From assembly GCA_031549485.1 (NCBI GenBank), contig JAVBPR010000004.1, positions 1 through 64,000 of the forward strand: DNA of 64,000 nt, in the 5' to 3' direction. A model generated the notes under the pieces. That model was not told the origin of the DNA, did no database searches, and saw only the letters and a list, made by a program, of their open reading frames with translations. Of the stretch, positions 23,403 through 32,091 are shown in pieces; within the stretch, counting starts at the first letter, position 1, and every line of letters starts with the position of its first letter. The DNA comes from JAVBPR01 sp031549485 (GTDB lineage: Bacteria; Bacillota; Clostridia; Oscillospirales; Feifaniaceae). The position numbers were made by a program, and so were the translations under genes.

Positions 23403-24107
23403 TTAGTTGCCTTGTTTTTTAAGATCGTCAGCAGCTCTTCTGACGGCGGCGATCATCTCGTCGACCATCGCGTGGGGATCGGCTGAGTTAAGTATTCCGG
23501 AAGCAGAGCCGGCGGCGGCGGAGCCCGCCATAATAAAATCATAAACCTGATCTCCGGTTGTGATTCCGGCGGCCTGCTCGACAAGTATGTTCGGGTTTAT
23601 AGCCGAGATTGCGTCTATCGATGCTTTAACATAGCTCATATCACTTGCGGTGCCCGAGCCGATAATATCGGTAGGCTCCGGATTGATTATATCGGGACCG
23701 AGCTGGGCGATAGCTTTTGCTTCGGCGATGGAATCGGCGCAAGCAAAAGAAAGCATATCAAGTTCCGCAGCGCGGTCGATTGTCTTTTTTATTGAGGGAA
23801 GTGACATCGGTTTTTCACAGTGATTTACGACAACGCCCTGCGCACCGGCGGCTTTAAGCGATTCCGGAAGAATATCCGCCATTCCGCGGCCGGGACGGAG
23901 TGTGTCCATATAAGGCGCGAGAACGATAAGGTTTTCGGTGTTTTCAACAACGCGGCGAATATCGGTGCAGGGGCAGATGAAAAGCACGTCGATATCGTAT
24001 TTTTTCGCGGCAATATCCGCAACTTTTGCAAGGGCGAGAACATCGTCGCCGTAAATATAATTTTTTGTGCCAATCTCAAAGAACGGCGTTCTGATTTTTG
24101 GTTTCAT
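23403..24107 (-). CDS. Triose-phosphate isomerase-like protein, short archaeal-type
   Basis: The 234-residue TIM barrel has a catalytic-type His in VVNHCEKP, Glu in NPEPTDIIGSG, and a phosphate-binding C-terminal SGIL plus AAAGSASG. The N-terminal substrate Lys/Asn motif is altered (FEIGTKNYIYG), and the length is shorter than the 250-residue glycolytic enzyme. Members like this often serve sugar phosphate catabolism (tetrulose or pentulose phosphates) instead of glycolysis. It is linked with yjbQ. Which isomerisation it carries out is not readable from the sequence. Confidence 0.75.
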   Translation of the reverse strand: MKPKIRTPFFEIGTKNYIYGDDVLALAKVADIAAKKYDIDVLFICPCTDIRRVVENTENLIVLAPYMDTLRPGRGMADILPESLKAAGAQGVVVNHCEKPMSLPSIKKTIDRAAELDMLSFACADSIAEAKAIAQLGPDIINPEPTDIIGSGTASDMSYVKASIDAISAINPNILVEQAAGITTGDQVYDFIMAGSAAAGSASGILNSADPHAMVDEMIAAVRRAADDLKKQGN

Positions 24108-24193
24108 CTTTGTAATTCTGCCTTTCGTTTTAGTTTAATCTTACCAATTAGTATATTTTTTTTTGCCCGAAAAGTCAATAAAACGGGATGCTA

Positions 24194-24736
24194 TTATTGC
24201 TGCAAACGCAAGCGGCAAAAAACTTTCAGAACGGCGATTTGCGTCTTTGCGTCTTTAATCTCGCCGGACATAACCATTTCATACGCTTTTTCTATCGGGA
24301 TTCTTATTACCTCCAAAAATTCGTCCTCGTCGGGACAGAGGTCTCCGAAAGAAAGATTTTCGGCAAAGAAAATATAAATCTTTTCGTCTATATAACCGGG
24401 GGAAGGGTAAACGGTTCCGAGAATGCTGAACTCCGCCGCGGATGCGCCGGTTTCCTCCAAAAGCTCGCGCCGGCCGCATTTTGCGGGTTCCTCATTAGGC
24501 TCAAGTTTGCCGGCAGGAATTTCGATTATCGCTTCGCCGTAAGGATATCTGAACTGCTTTACAAACAGAAGCTCGCGCTTATCGGTAAGCGCCGCGACGG
24601 CAACGCCGCCCGGGTGATGGACGACTTCGCGGAAAGCTGTTTTTCCGTTTTCGAGCAGGGCGACGTCTTTATAAACATCAATAATTTTTCCCCGGAAAAT
24701 TTCTTCTCTGTTTATTTGCTTTTCGAAAAGTTTCAT
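24194..24736 (-). CDS. Nudix hydrolase (ADP-ribose pyrophosphatase-like)
   Basis: The 180-residue protein has the Nudix box with glycine at GKLEP, then RRELLEETGA, and the family IEIPAGKLE and QFRYPYGE around it, as in the ADP-ribose pyrophosphatase NudF group. It hydrolyses ADP-ribose or similar nucleoside diphosphate linkages. AGGAGA lies 6 bases before the ATG. It stands alone. Confidence 0.9.
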   Translation of the reverse strand: MKLFEKQINREEIFRGKIIDVYKDVALLENGKTAFREVVHHPGGVAVAALTDKRELLFVKQFRYPYGEAIIEIPAGKLEPNEEPAKCGRRELLEETGASAAEFSILGTVYPSPGYIDEKIYIFFAENLSFGDLCPDEDEFLEVIRIPIEKAYEMVMSGEIKDAKTQIAVLKVFCRLRLQQ

Positions 24737-24791
24737 ATCTTCTCCTTTAATTTTCTCGCTAAAATATTATATCATAGATTTATAAGAAATA

Positions 24792-24819
24792 TTGCACATA
24801 GGTAAAAGTGGTGATAAAA
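24792..24819 (+). promoter_or_regulatory. Possible promoter of the small membrane protein gene
   Basis: TTGCAC, 16 bases, TAAAAT, 31 bases before the ATG at 24851. Confidence 0.4.
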
Positions 24820-24850
24820 TCAAGACATATTATAAAGGGAGAATAAAAAG

Positions 24851-25138
24851 ATGATTACGGATTTGCTTGGAATTCATTTGGGATTTTGGGGCGATGCACT
24901 TGTAACGGCACTCGGCTGGGCATTATTCTTTTTACCGACATATATTTCTTCGCATAAAAGAGCGGACAACGCAAAACTTGTTCTCGCATTTAACGCAATC
25001 GGTGTTTTGTGTCTCGATATAGGCGTTCGGTTTATTAAAGGAGATTCAAACAGCCTTTGGCAGATTGTATTATATGTTCTTGCCGGAATTGCCTGGGTTA
25101 TCGCTTTGATACTTTCATTTAGAGGAAACAGAAGATAA
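24851..25138 (+). CDS. Small membrane protein, 95 residues
   Basis: GGGAG lies 9 bases before the ATG. The protein has three hydrophobic helices (about residues 10-28, 40-58 and 66-85) and a basic end (FRGNRR). I do not recognise a family. A strong terminator follows, so it is a single-gene unit between the Nudix gene and the converging kinase gene. Confidence 0.75.
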   Translation: MITDLLGIHLGFWGDALVTALGWALFFLPTYISSHKRADNAKLVLAFNAIGVLCLDIGVRFIKGDSNSLWQIVLYVLAGIAWVIALILSFRGNRR

Positions 25139-25150
25139 ACTATATACAAT

Positions 25151-25181
25151 AAAAACCGCCTTTAAAAAGGCGGTTTTTTAA
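25151..25181. terminator. Bidirectional terminator
   Basis: AAAAACCGCCTTT pairs with AAAGGCGGTTTTT; T-runs flank both sides. Confidence 0.9.
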
Positions 25182-25194
25182 TGTGTTTTATAAA

Positions 25195-26583
25195 TCAATC
25201 GGCCGGACAAATTTCAATATATACCGTAAGCTGCAGGTTGTAATATTCATATTGCAAAATACAGTTTCCAAAGGCATCTAAAGTATTTCTCGCCTGCGAA
25301 ACGCCAAGCCCGCTGTGATTTTCTTTTGTCGTTGCGCCTCTTACCGCGATATTACTTAAATCAACATCGGTTTTGGTGCTGTTTGAAATAACAATAAGAA
25401 TATTTGAATTTCGTTTTTTCTTAACTGTTATCGTAACGGATTTTTCTTCTGACTCCGCCGCAGCTTCGACGGCATTATCTATAAGGCAGGCGAGAGACCG
25501 GCAAAGACACATATTATCAATATAAAAATCATTTATATCGGTACGTAAGTTTACCCTAAGCCATGCGCCGAGCTCACGAGCGTACTTTTGTTTTTCGAGA
25601 AGAAGAGATATGAACGCCGGATTTTGGTCATACCTCTCGTTTAAATCAAGCTGTTCTCCGGCCATTATTGTGGTATGACATAATTGTTCATGATAATTTT
25701 TTAAGCGGTTAAGATTACCAAGCTGTATGTACCCGCTATAAGTTTGGAGAATATTGTAAAAATCGTGTTTAAGTCCGCTGAAATCATCAAGAGTGCTGGA
25801 AAGTGAACTTATATGTGCAGAAAGATTTTGCATTTCGATTATTTTTGCTCGCGAGGACACCCGGTAATATGAAATAACTAAGGATAATATCATGCATAGC
25901 ATCACAAAAAAGTATCCTAAAGCGGTGCTTGTAAAGAGCGGCGGAACGATAATAAAAAACGAAAAAGCAAGGCAGTTTATTGCGAAAGATGAAAATAAAG
26001 TTTTAGGAATAGATTTAACGAAAAGAGAATCCGGCACCGACGCGCTTAAAGGACGCCGCTTCAATAAGAAAATAAGGATTCTATAAATCAGATAAGTAAT
26101 TAAAAGTCCGGATATTATCGATAAAATATCAATTAGGTAATTATGCGGTCCCGGCGGCTGCGAAAAGATACTGTTTCCTAAAATCTGCGATATTGCAGCA
26201 ATTACAAGCGAGCATAAATATAGCATGGAATTATAATGTAGGGAACGATATTTTGACAGTTTTAAGACTTTTACTCCTAAACCGTACATTAAAAGAGCGT
26301 AAATCGGATCCGGAGTTACGACAAGCGCGTACTCGAGCGAAGTAAAAGAACGAAATCCGATTATTGCATAAGTAATGTAAATAGTTAGCGTATTAAGCAG
26401 AACCGAACAGAAAAAAGAGAAAATGATTTTCTGTTTCGTGCTTGCATTCTCTTTGTATACTTTAAGAACCAAGTTTGTAATAATTAGCCCGAGCAAAAGA
26501 TTGCCGATAATGGTGACGAAAAAAAGTGCTATTTCCATGCTTTTAGAATATGTGAAACAAAGGGATGTAAGCTCGCCAAACAC
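25195..26583 (-). CDS. AgrC/GHKL-type sensor histidine kinase
   Basis: I chose the GTG at 26583 because GGAG lies 7 bases upstream; no ribosome binding site precedes the TTG at 26652 or the ATG at 26538. The product (about 462 residues) has six membrane helices over the first 220 residues, a coiled dimerisation segment with the likely phospho-acceptor His in GLKHDFYNILQTYSGY, and a GHKL ATPase with CLIDNAVEAA and SGLGVSQAR. This is the family of peptide-sensing kinases such as AgrC and ComD, whose N-domain binds a cell-surface signal. No response regulator or peptide precursor is encoded next to it. It lies 74 bases downstream of the aldehyde dehydrogenase gene on the same strand. Confidence 0.87.
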   Translation of the reverse strand: MFGELTSLCFTYSKSMEIALFFVTIIGNLLLGLIITNLVLKVYKENASTKQKIIFSFFCSVLLNTLTIYITYAIIGFRSFTSLEYALVVTPDPIYALLMYGLGVKVLKLSKYRSLHYNSMLYLCSLVIAAISQILGNSIFSQPPGPHNYLIDILSIISGLLITYLIYRILIFLLKRRPLSASVPDSLFVKSIPKTLFSSFAINCLAFSFFIIVPPLFTSTALGYFFVMLCMILSLVISYYRVSSRAKIIEMQNLSAHISSLSSTLDDFSGLKHDFYNILQTYSGYIQLGNLNRLKNYHEQLCHTTIMAGEQLDLNERYDQNPAFISLLLEKQKYARELGAWLRVNLRTDINDFYIDNMCLCRSLACLIDNAVEAAAESEEKSVTITVKKKRNSNILIVISNSTKTDVDLSNIAVRGATTKENHSGLGVSQARNTLDAFGNCILQYEYYNLQLTVYIEICPAD

Positions 26584-26656
26584 AAAATCACTCCAGATAT
26601 ATATTTTTTTAGATGTAAGGAGCGTGGGGAAGATTTTTGTCCGATTTTGCAAAGTG

Positions 26657-28024
26657 CTATTTCATAATTTTCTTCACAAGAGAAAGCTTGTTTTTGTAAG
26701 GAGCATATCTTACCGGAATATCTATTAAATTGGATTTTTTCAGGATGCTCTTTTTATGGGAAAAGGTATCAAAACTGCCTTTCCCGTGATAGCCGCCCAT
26801 GCCGCTTTCGCCGACGCCGCCGAAAGGCATAAAAGATGAAGCCTGATGAACGACGGTGTCGTTTACGCAGCCTCCTCCGAACGAAAGGTGAGAGAGGATA
26901 TGTTTTTCATTTTCCTTATTTGAAGTGAAAACATAGCCCGCAAGCGGTTTCGCCCTGCTTTGAACCTGCTTTACGGCGGATTTCAAATCTTCATATTCAA
27001 TAATAGGAAGAACCGGCCCGAAAATCTCTTCGGTCATTACCGGGCTGTCAAAGGAAACATTATTTAGCAAGGTCGGCTCAATTTTATTTTTCGATTCGTC
27101 GCTTCTGCCGCCGTGAAGGATTTCGCCGCTTGCGATAAGACCGGAGAGCCGGTCAAAATGCTTTTTCGTGATAATCTTTCCGAAATCAGGACTTTCAAGA
27201 GGATTTTCTCCATAAAAAAGTTTGATGTTTTCGATGATTTTATCGCAAAGCGCCTTTTTGACCGATTTATGGACAAGCAGATAATCGGGCGCGACACATG
27301 TCTGGCCGGAATTTAGAAATTTGCCCCATGCGATGCGCTTTGCCGCAAGCGGAATGTTTGCGGTTTCATCCACAAAGCAAGGGCTTTTGCCGCCGAGCTC
27401 AAGCGTAACCGGTGTAAGGTGCGCCGCGGCGGACTGCATGACAAGTTTTCCGACCGTGACACCGCCGGTAAAGAAGATATAATCAAATTTTTGACTTAGC
27501 AGTGTGGCGTTTGCCTCGCGCCCGCCCATGACAACCGTAAGGTATCCCGGATCGAAATTTTCGTTGATTATCTTTTCGATAATTTTGGACGTTTCGGAAG
27601 AATAATCGGAGGGCTTGATAACCGCGCAGTTCCCCGCGCACATCGCGCCGATTACAGGCGCAATCGTCAGCTGAAACGGATAATTCCAGGGCGACATTAT
27701 TAGCGCAACGCCGAACGGCTCTGAGTATATTTTCGCGGATGATAAAAATTGGACTAAAGGAGTTTTAACGCGCACCGGCTTGGCCCATTTTCGCAAATGC
27801 TTGATAGTATAGGAAATTTCTTCAAGCATAAGGCCGACTTCGGTGGCATAGCCCTCGAATTCGGCTTTTCCTAAATCAGAATGAAGCGCGGCTAAAATCG
27901 CGCTCTCGTTATTTTTTATCGCTTCTTTTAGAGCTTTAAGCTGTTTTATTCGGAAATCAATATCAAGGGTTTTTCCCGATTCGAAAAACCGGCGCTGCAA
28001 TAAGATTCGTTCTTCTGTTGTCAT
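26657..28024 (-). CDS. Aldehyde dehydrogenase (NAD(P)-dependent, YwdH-like)
   Basis: The 455-residue enzyme has the general base Glu in LELGGKSP, the catalytic Cys in NSGQTCVAPDY and the NAD-binding FTGGVTVGK. The short, membrane-associated class 3-like length and C-terminal hydrophobic tail KKIMK fit fatty or medium-chain aldehyde dehydrogenases. GGAGGG precedes the ATG. It is separated by 3 bases from the iron alcohol dehydrogenase gene upstream, so the two probably oxidise an alcohol to an acid, or the reverse, in sequence. Confidence 0.92.
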   Translation of the reverse strand: MTTEERILLQRRFFESGKTLDIDFRIKQLKALKEAIKNNESAILAALHSDLGKAEFEGYATEVGLMLEEISYTIKHLRKWAKPVRVKTPLVQFLSSAKIYSEPFGVALIMSPWNYPFQLTIAPVIGAMCAGNCAVIKPSDYSSETSKIIEKIINENFDPGYLTVVMGGREANATLLSQKFDYIFFTGGVTVGKLVMQSAAAHLTPVTLELGGKSPCFVDETANIPLAAKRIAWGKFLNSGQTCVAPDYLLVHKSVKKALCDKIIENIKLFYGENPLESPDFGKIITKKHFDRLSGLIASGEILHGGRSDESKNKIEPTLLNNVSFDSPVMTEEIFGPVLPIIEYEDLKSAVKQVQSRAKPLAGYVFTSNKENEKHILSHLSFGGGCVNDTVVHQASSFMPFGGVGESGMGGYHGKGSFDTFSHKKSILKKSNLIDIPVRYAPYKNKLSLVKKIMK

Positions 28025-28027
28025 AGT

Positions 28028-29227
28028 TTAGCCCTCCGTAATTTCGTCGTATATTTTTTGCATATCCTCTGCGCCGAAAATCATCGGAACAGGGTAGAGC
28101 GGATTAGCTTCGCGCAGGGCTCTTTTTATCATAAGCGGAACGTCATCTTTTTTTATACAGTCAACCTTGCTTTCGATTTCCATGATTTTGTTAAGGTCGC
28201 GAATGCTTTTAATAAAGTTTTCCGCCTTTTCTTTTTCGTTTTCGCCGCCGACGCCGACCGCTTCGGCGAGCTCTGCAAGCGGCTTCCATGCGGTTTTGCC
28301 GTAATATTCAAGCACATATGGCATGATGATTGCATTTGCAAGTCCGTGCGGGTAATTGTAAAATCCGCCGAGGGTGTGCGCTACCGCGTGAATATTGCCG
28401 ACGTATGCGCGCGTAAAGGCAACGCCCGCGAGATACGCCGCTTCCTGCATATTTACACGCGCATTCATATCGTTTCCGTTTTTATATGCGGCGTAAAGGT
28501 TTTCGTAAACTAATTTTGCGGCGCGCCTGCCATGCTCTTTTGTCTTTGCGGTTCCGCTGTGACCTATGTATGATTCAACCGCGTGGGTAAGCGCGTCCAT
28601 TCCGGTAGTGGATGTGATATGCGGCGGAAGTCCCGCGGTGACGACAGGATCCAAAACCGCATAAAGAGGAATGAGAGCAGGATCATTAAGCGAATATTTT
28701 TCCGATGTTTTATCGTCTCTTATGACGGCGGCGAGAGTTGTTTCGCTGCCTGTGCCCGCGGTTGTGGGAATGGCAAATAGGGGAGGCAGTTTTTTAAGAA
28801 CCCTAAGCTCACCTTTCATTTTTTTAACGGTTTTATTCGGACGTGCAATTCTCGCGCCGACGCATTTCGCGCAGTCCATTGCGGAACCGCCGCCGAAGGC
28901 GATAATACCCTGACAACGATTATCATGGTACATTTTCAAAGCCGCCTCGACATTGTCGATAGTCGGGTTTGGAACAACGTCGGCAAAAAGGGAATAAGCA
29001 ACATCCGCCGATTTGAGAGCTTCGTATAATCCGTCTAAAAGACCGAGATGATGAAGCTCCGCGCCGGTTACTATAAGTACGTTGGATAAGCCGAGCGACC
29101 TAATAACTTCGGGCAGTTTTTTTATGCTGTTTTCGCCTTTTATAAGTTTCGGCTCTCTCCACGGAAGAAAAGCGGATGCAACTCGAAAGCACCCCTGATA
29201 TAACCGACAGTATAATTTATAAAACAT
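28028..29227 (-). CDS. Iron-containing alcohol dehydrogenase
   Basis: The 399-residue enzyme has the NAD-binding GGGSAMDCAKCVGA, the metal-ligand region with MDALTHAVESYIG and HAVAHTLGGFYNYPHGLANA, where the histidines and an aspartate hold Fe or Zn. It probably interconverts a primary alcohol and aldehyde. A weak inverted repeat TTGTT...CACAA at 29292-29313 upstream recalls a Rex redox operator but deviates from the consensus, so I do not list it separately. First gene of the dehydrogenase operon. Confidence 0.92.
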   Translation of the reverse strand: MFYKLYCRLYQGCFRVASAFLPWREPKLIKGENSIKKLPEVIRSLGLSNVLIVTGAELHHLGLLDGLYEALKSADVAYSLFADVVPNPTIDNVEAALKMYHDNRCQGIIAFGGGSAMDCAKCVGARIARPNKTVKKMKGELRVLKKLPPLFAIPTTAGTGSETTLAAVIRDDKTSEKYSLNDPALIPLYAVLDPVVTAGLPPHITSTTGMDALTHAVESYIGHSGTAKTKEHGRRAAKLVYENLYAAYKNGNDMNARVNMQEAAYLAGVAFTRAYVGNIHAVAHTLGGFYNYPHGLANAIIMPYVLEYYGKTAWKPLAELAEAVGVGGENEKEKAENFIKSIRDLNKIMEIESKVDCIKKDDVPLMIKRALREANPLYPVPMIFGAEDMQKIYDEITEG

Positions 29228-29383
29228 ATTTCACAATCCTTGAAATTTTTTTAAAATATTATATCACGTGAGGCAAAAAAATAATACATTTTGTTATAAT
29301 TTTTATTCACAAATTTGAATAATTTTACATTTTGATTTTATAATTTAAAACGATGAAAAAAGAATAAAAAATAATTGCAAAAA

Positions 29384-29417
29384 AACAAGCCGCCTCATGT
29401 AAGGCGGCTTGTTTTTT
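29384..29417 (-). terminator. Terminator of tmRNA
   Basis: AACAAGCCGCCT pairs with AGGCGGCTTGTT just after the tmRNA 3' end, with T-runs on both strands. Confidence 0.92.
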
Positions 29418-29420
29418 GAT

Positions 29421-29767
29421 TGGTGGAGCCGGCGGGAATTGAACCCGCGTCCGAAAGCATTTCCATAAAGACATCTCCGAGCGCAGCCTGAAGTTTATAT
29501 TTCCCTTGCTCAAACGCCGACAGGCGGGCTTAAGAGGTCGGTAGCTTCATTTGTCATGCTATGCGCAAAGCTTAACATAGTCACGTGCACCACTAAAAGT
29601 CGCCTCTTGCCGAGCCGTGGTCCTCACGGCAGAGACGGCAGCCTAATTAGGCTGCAACAGCAACTGTTTTGTTGTTGTTTAATTTATAAGTTGCGGCTTT
29701 TTACGGAGTACCGCACTCCGGCTCGCTTTCTTTACTTCTACACCCCCGTCGAAACCTTTACGGCCCC
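29421..29767 (-). ncRNA. ssrA: tmRNA
   Basis: The 5' end GGGGCCGTAAAGG pairs with CGGCTCC at the 3' end (one G-U), followed by A and an encoded CCA; the 3' half carries a T loop TTCAATT. The tag frame reads ATYKLNNNKTVAVAA then stop, ending in the usual hydrophobic VAVAA degradation signal. tmRNA with SmpB (30804-31271, same strand) rescues stalled ribosomes and tags the peptide for proteolysis. The resume codon GCA is inferred from the frame and the Ala start of other tags. Confidence 0.95.
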
Positions 29768-29843
29768 ATATTGATTACTCAAAAGGGGGCACATCCCCCT
29801 TTTGGGATCCCCCTCACAATCACACATGATTGTGGGGAAGGTG

Positions 29844-29873
29844 TAAATTGTCGAAATGAATTCGCCAATTTAC
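29844..29873. repeat. 30-bp repeat, copy 1
   Basis: TAAATTGTCGAAATGAATTC is followed by GCCAATTTAC. The ends (GTAAATTG/CAATTTAC) are an inverted repeat, so the unit can fold. The same 30 bases occur at 30005-30034, with 131 bases between. Confidence 0.85.
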
Positions 29874-30004
29874 GATTGGTTTGAAACGCCAAATGGCACT
29901 GGGCCGGCTCTCGCGGGCGGAACTAAGTTCCCCCGCGTGCCCCTTCCAGCCTCCGGCGGGACAGGAACGCATAATGGGATGGGATGAAACGGAAAAGGCT
30001 ATTA

Positions 30005-30034
30005 TAAATTGTCGAAATGAATTCGCCAATTTAC
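30005..30034. repeat. 30-bp repeat, copy 2
   Basis: Identical to 29844-29873. Confidence 0.85.
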
Positions 30035-30063
30035 AGGTCCGCTGCGGCGGGAATATAAAAACG

Positions 30064-30798
30064 TCAGATGACGGTTTTTAAAAAATTAGTACATTCGGGA
30101 AGCCAGCGCTGAACGTCGGGGTTTACATGAACCTCCTCATAACCTTCCTCTACCGTCTCCTCGGTGGCAAGCGAAAGGGCGTGAACGCCGTCGCGGAAAA
30201 TGTGAAGCTCATATTGTACGCCGTTTTCCGAAAGTGCCTTCGCGAGAATCAGCGAATTGCAGGAACAGACACAAGGATCGTTAGATGTATGAAATATATA
30301 TGCCGGCGGAGTATCTTTTGTCACGTTATTCTCTATCGAAAGTTTTTTTGACTCCTCGACGCTAAGCTCTTTTCCGCAAAGATTTTCAAAGCTGCCCGCG
30401 CTGCAAAGAGGCGCGATATGAGAAATCACGGGATATCCGAGAATCATAGCGTCCGGCCGTTCTTCGTTTGTTTTCCACATTGTTCCCGCGCAGGCGGCAA
30501 GATGTCCGCCCGCCGAAAATCCGGCCACGGCGATTTTGCCCACGCTTTCTTTACGAAGAAGTTTTATAAGTGCCTGAACTTGTTCGAGCGCGAGAGGGAA
30601 GACGGCGGGTTTTACCGAATAATGGATAACAGCCGCGTTATATCCTTCTTTTGCGAAAGCTTTGGCAATAGGCTCCGCTTCCCGCCACGAGGTTTCCTGA
30701 TAACCGCCGCCGGGACAGACTATTATGGTAGGGGCAACAGGTGAAACACCGTAATACTTAACTTTTGCCTCGCCGATATTAAAATCCTTAAATATCAT
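30064..30798 (-). CDS. Alpha/beta-hydrolase (acetyl-esterase/BD-FAE type)
   Basis: The 244-residue protein has the nucleophile elbow AGFSAGGHLAA (Ser about residue 93), the oxyanion CPGGGY, Asp in SNDPCV and His in DGVHALS. It resembles pectin or xylan acetyl esterases of the AXE/BD-FAE family, so it may deacetylate plant polysaccharide fragments; this is a family-level inference. No secretion signal, so it likely works on imported sugars. It follows smpB after 5 bases. Confidence 0.85.
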   Translation of the reverse strand: MIFKDFNIGEAKVKYYGVSPVAPTIIVCPGGGYQETSWREAEPIAKAFAKEGYNAAVIHYSVKPAVFPLALEQVQALIKLLRKESVGKIAVAGFSAGGHLAACAGTMWKTNEERPDAMILGYPVISHIAPLCSAGSFENLCGKELSVEESKKLSIENNVTKDTPPAYIFHTSNDPCVCSCNSLILAKALSENGVQYELHIFRDGVHALSLATEETVEEGYEEVHVNPDVQRWLPECTNFLKTVI

Positions 30799-30803
30799 AC
30801 CCG

Positions 30804-31271
30804 TTATCCTCGTGTTCTTTCTTTTATTCCGCGGTCGATTTCGCGCTCTGCCTGTTTTTTCGCAAGGCTTTCGCGCTTATCGTGCAGTTTTTTACCTTGG
30901 CAAAGGCCGATTTCGAGCTTGACCTTTGAGCCGGAGAAATACAGCGAAAGGGGAATGAGCGTCAGCCCGTCTTTTTTCACCGAATTAAACAGCCGCAATA
31001 TCTCGATTTTATGGGCAAGCAGCGTCCTTTTTCGCATCGGATCGCAGTTAAAGCGGTTTCCCTGTTCGTAGGGCGAAATATGCATTCCGATAACGCAAAG
31101 CTGCCCGCCGTCAATACTGCAAAATGACTCTTTTAGATTTGCCTTACCCTGGCGAAGCGATTTTACCTCGGTCCCGGCGAGCGAGATTCCGGTTTCAAGC
31201 TTTTCAAGCACGAAATAATCATGATAGGCTTTTTTATTGTTTGCGATTATTTTTATGTTTTTATCCGCCAA
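30804..31271 (-). CDS. smpB: SsrA-binding protein SmpB
   Basis: The 155-residue protein begins at TTG with GGAGGTGA seven bases upstream; no ATG fits. It has AYHDYFVLEKLETGISLAGTEVKSLR, the tmRNA-binding barrel signature, and the basic C-terminal tail KKQAEREIDRG that reaches the decoding site. Its partner RNA is encoded about 1 kb downstream on the same strand. Confidence 0.96.
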   Translation of the reverse strand: MADKNIKIIANNKKAYHDYFVLEKLETGISLAGTEVKSLRQGKANLKESFCSIDGGQLCVIGMHISPYEQGNRFNCDPMRKRTLLAHKIEILRLFNSVKKDGLTLIPLSLYFSGSKVKLEIGLCQGKKLHDKRESLAKKQAEREIDRGIKERTRG

Positions 31272-31331
31272 AATCTCACCTCCTCATGTAATAATATAGT
31301 CTATCAAAATTATATGTGAATGTAAAGGAAA

Positions 31332-31357
31332 CTTCCCCGCCAAATATGGCAGGGAAG
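31332..31357 (-). terminator. Terminator of the LytTR/LiaF-like pair
   Basis: On the minus strand CTTCCCTGCC pairs with GGCGGGGAAG (one U-G pair) and is followed by TTTCCTTTA. Confidence 0.7.
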
Positions 31358-31384
31358 CCCAAAAAAATCAAAAATTTTATGTTT

Positions 31385-32086
31385 TTAGATATAAATAATT
31401 TCAATGCCGCTGAAAGAAGCTCGGCCGTTTAAAATTATCTCTCCGTTTGATGGTTCCGAAGCCTTGTTTTTCTCGCTTAGCCCGCCGAGGAAACAGTCGA
31501 CATTGCAGATGACTTTCCAGTTTTTAGGAATATATAGTTCGACGCCTGAGAATGAAAGGTCGAGGTCGATTACAGCGCCTTCGGGCGAAAGGGTGCAGCC
31601 GTCAAAATATGCGCTGAGGCCGCCGAAACTGCAACGGATTTGAGCTCTTTGCAGATTCGGGCAGTTAAAATACTTTGTAGAGCCGCCGAAAACAACCGAG
31701 CTTGAAACATTGTTATCATCGATATTTTCGGTGGGAAAATCTTTTTTATCAATTCTTTTTGTAAAATTGTATTTATAGGCGCGGCCTTTAAAAATAATCG
31801 AAAAACCGATGCTAAGAAGAATCGCCGCTAAAATAAGCGACCATGTATTGACCTTTTCAAGGTGCAGAAGATTTTCGTAAAAATCCACCTTTACAAGCAG
31901 AGCGATGGGCAAGAACATGCCGAAAAAGTTGAGATGCGCGCAACTTGAAATAAAAACGGCGGCGGCGAGAATTGTGGCAATCAGCGCGAAAAGCTCGATT
32001 CCGATAAGGTATCCGAGCTGTGAGGCGATGACAAGCCCTGCGGACAGGATAAAAAACAGGCTCCAAAATATGCTTTTTGCTTTCAT
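31385..32086 (-). CDS. LiaF-like membrane protein
   Basis: The 233-residue protein has four membrane helices in residues 1-105 (LiaF/LiaI TM type) and a C-terminal beta-repeat domain of the LiaF/DUF2154 type with FGGSTKYF, SFGGLSAYFDGC and SFSGVELYIPKNWKV. LiaF proteins restrain cell-envelope stress signalling. The gene follows a LytTR gene after 5 bases, so here the partner is a LytTR regulator, not the LiaRS kinase pair. AAAGGAG precedes the ATG. Confidence 0.85.
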   Translation of the reverse strand: MKAKSIFWSLFFILSAGLVIASQLGYLIGIELFALIATILAAAVFISSCAHLNFFGMFLPIALLVKVDFYENLLHLEKVNTWSLILAAILLSIGFSIIFKGRAYKYNFTKRIDKKDFPTENIDDNNVSSSVVFGGSTKYFNCPNLQRAQIRCSFGGLSAYFDGCTLSPEGAVIDLDLSFSGVELYIPKNWKVICNVDCFLGGLSEKNKASEPSNGEIILNGRASFSGIEIIYI

Positions 32087-32091
32087 AAAAA

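Larger units (their letters stand above)
29768..30063. other. Gene-free stretch with a 30-bp direct repeat
   Basis: Only structures are visible: a hairpin AAAGGGGG...CCCCCTTTT at 29780-29802, the repeat pair at 29844 and 30005, and a GC-rich 40-base motif also found at 55096. The open frames here are overlapping and have no ribosome binding site. Confidence 0.6.

Noticed and set aside
29270..29330. Rex operator upstream of the alcohol dehydrogenase gene
   Set aside because: The TTGTTATAA...TTCACAA inverted repeat is too long and too degenerate compared with the Rex consensus.
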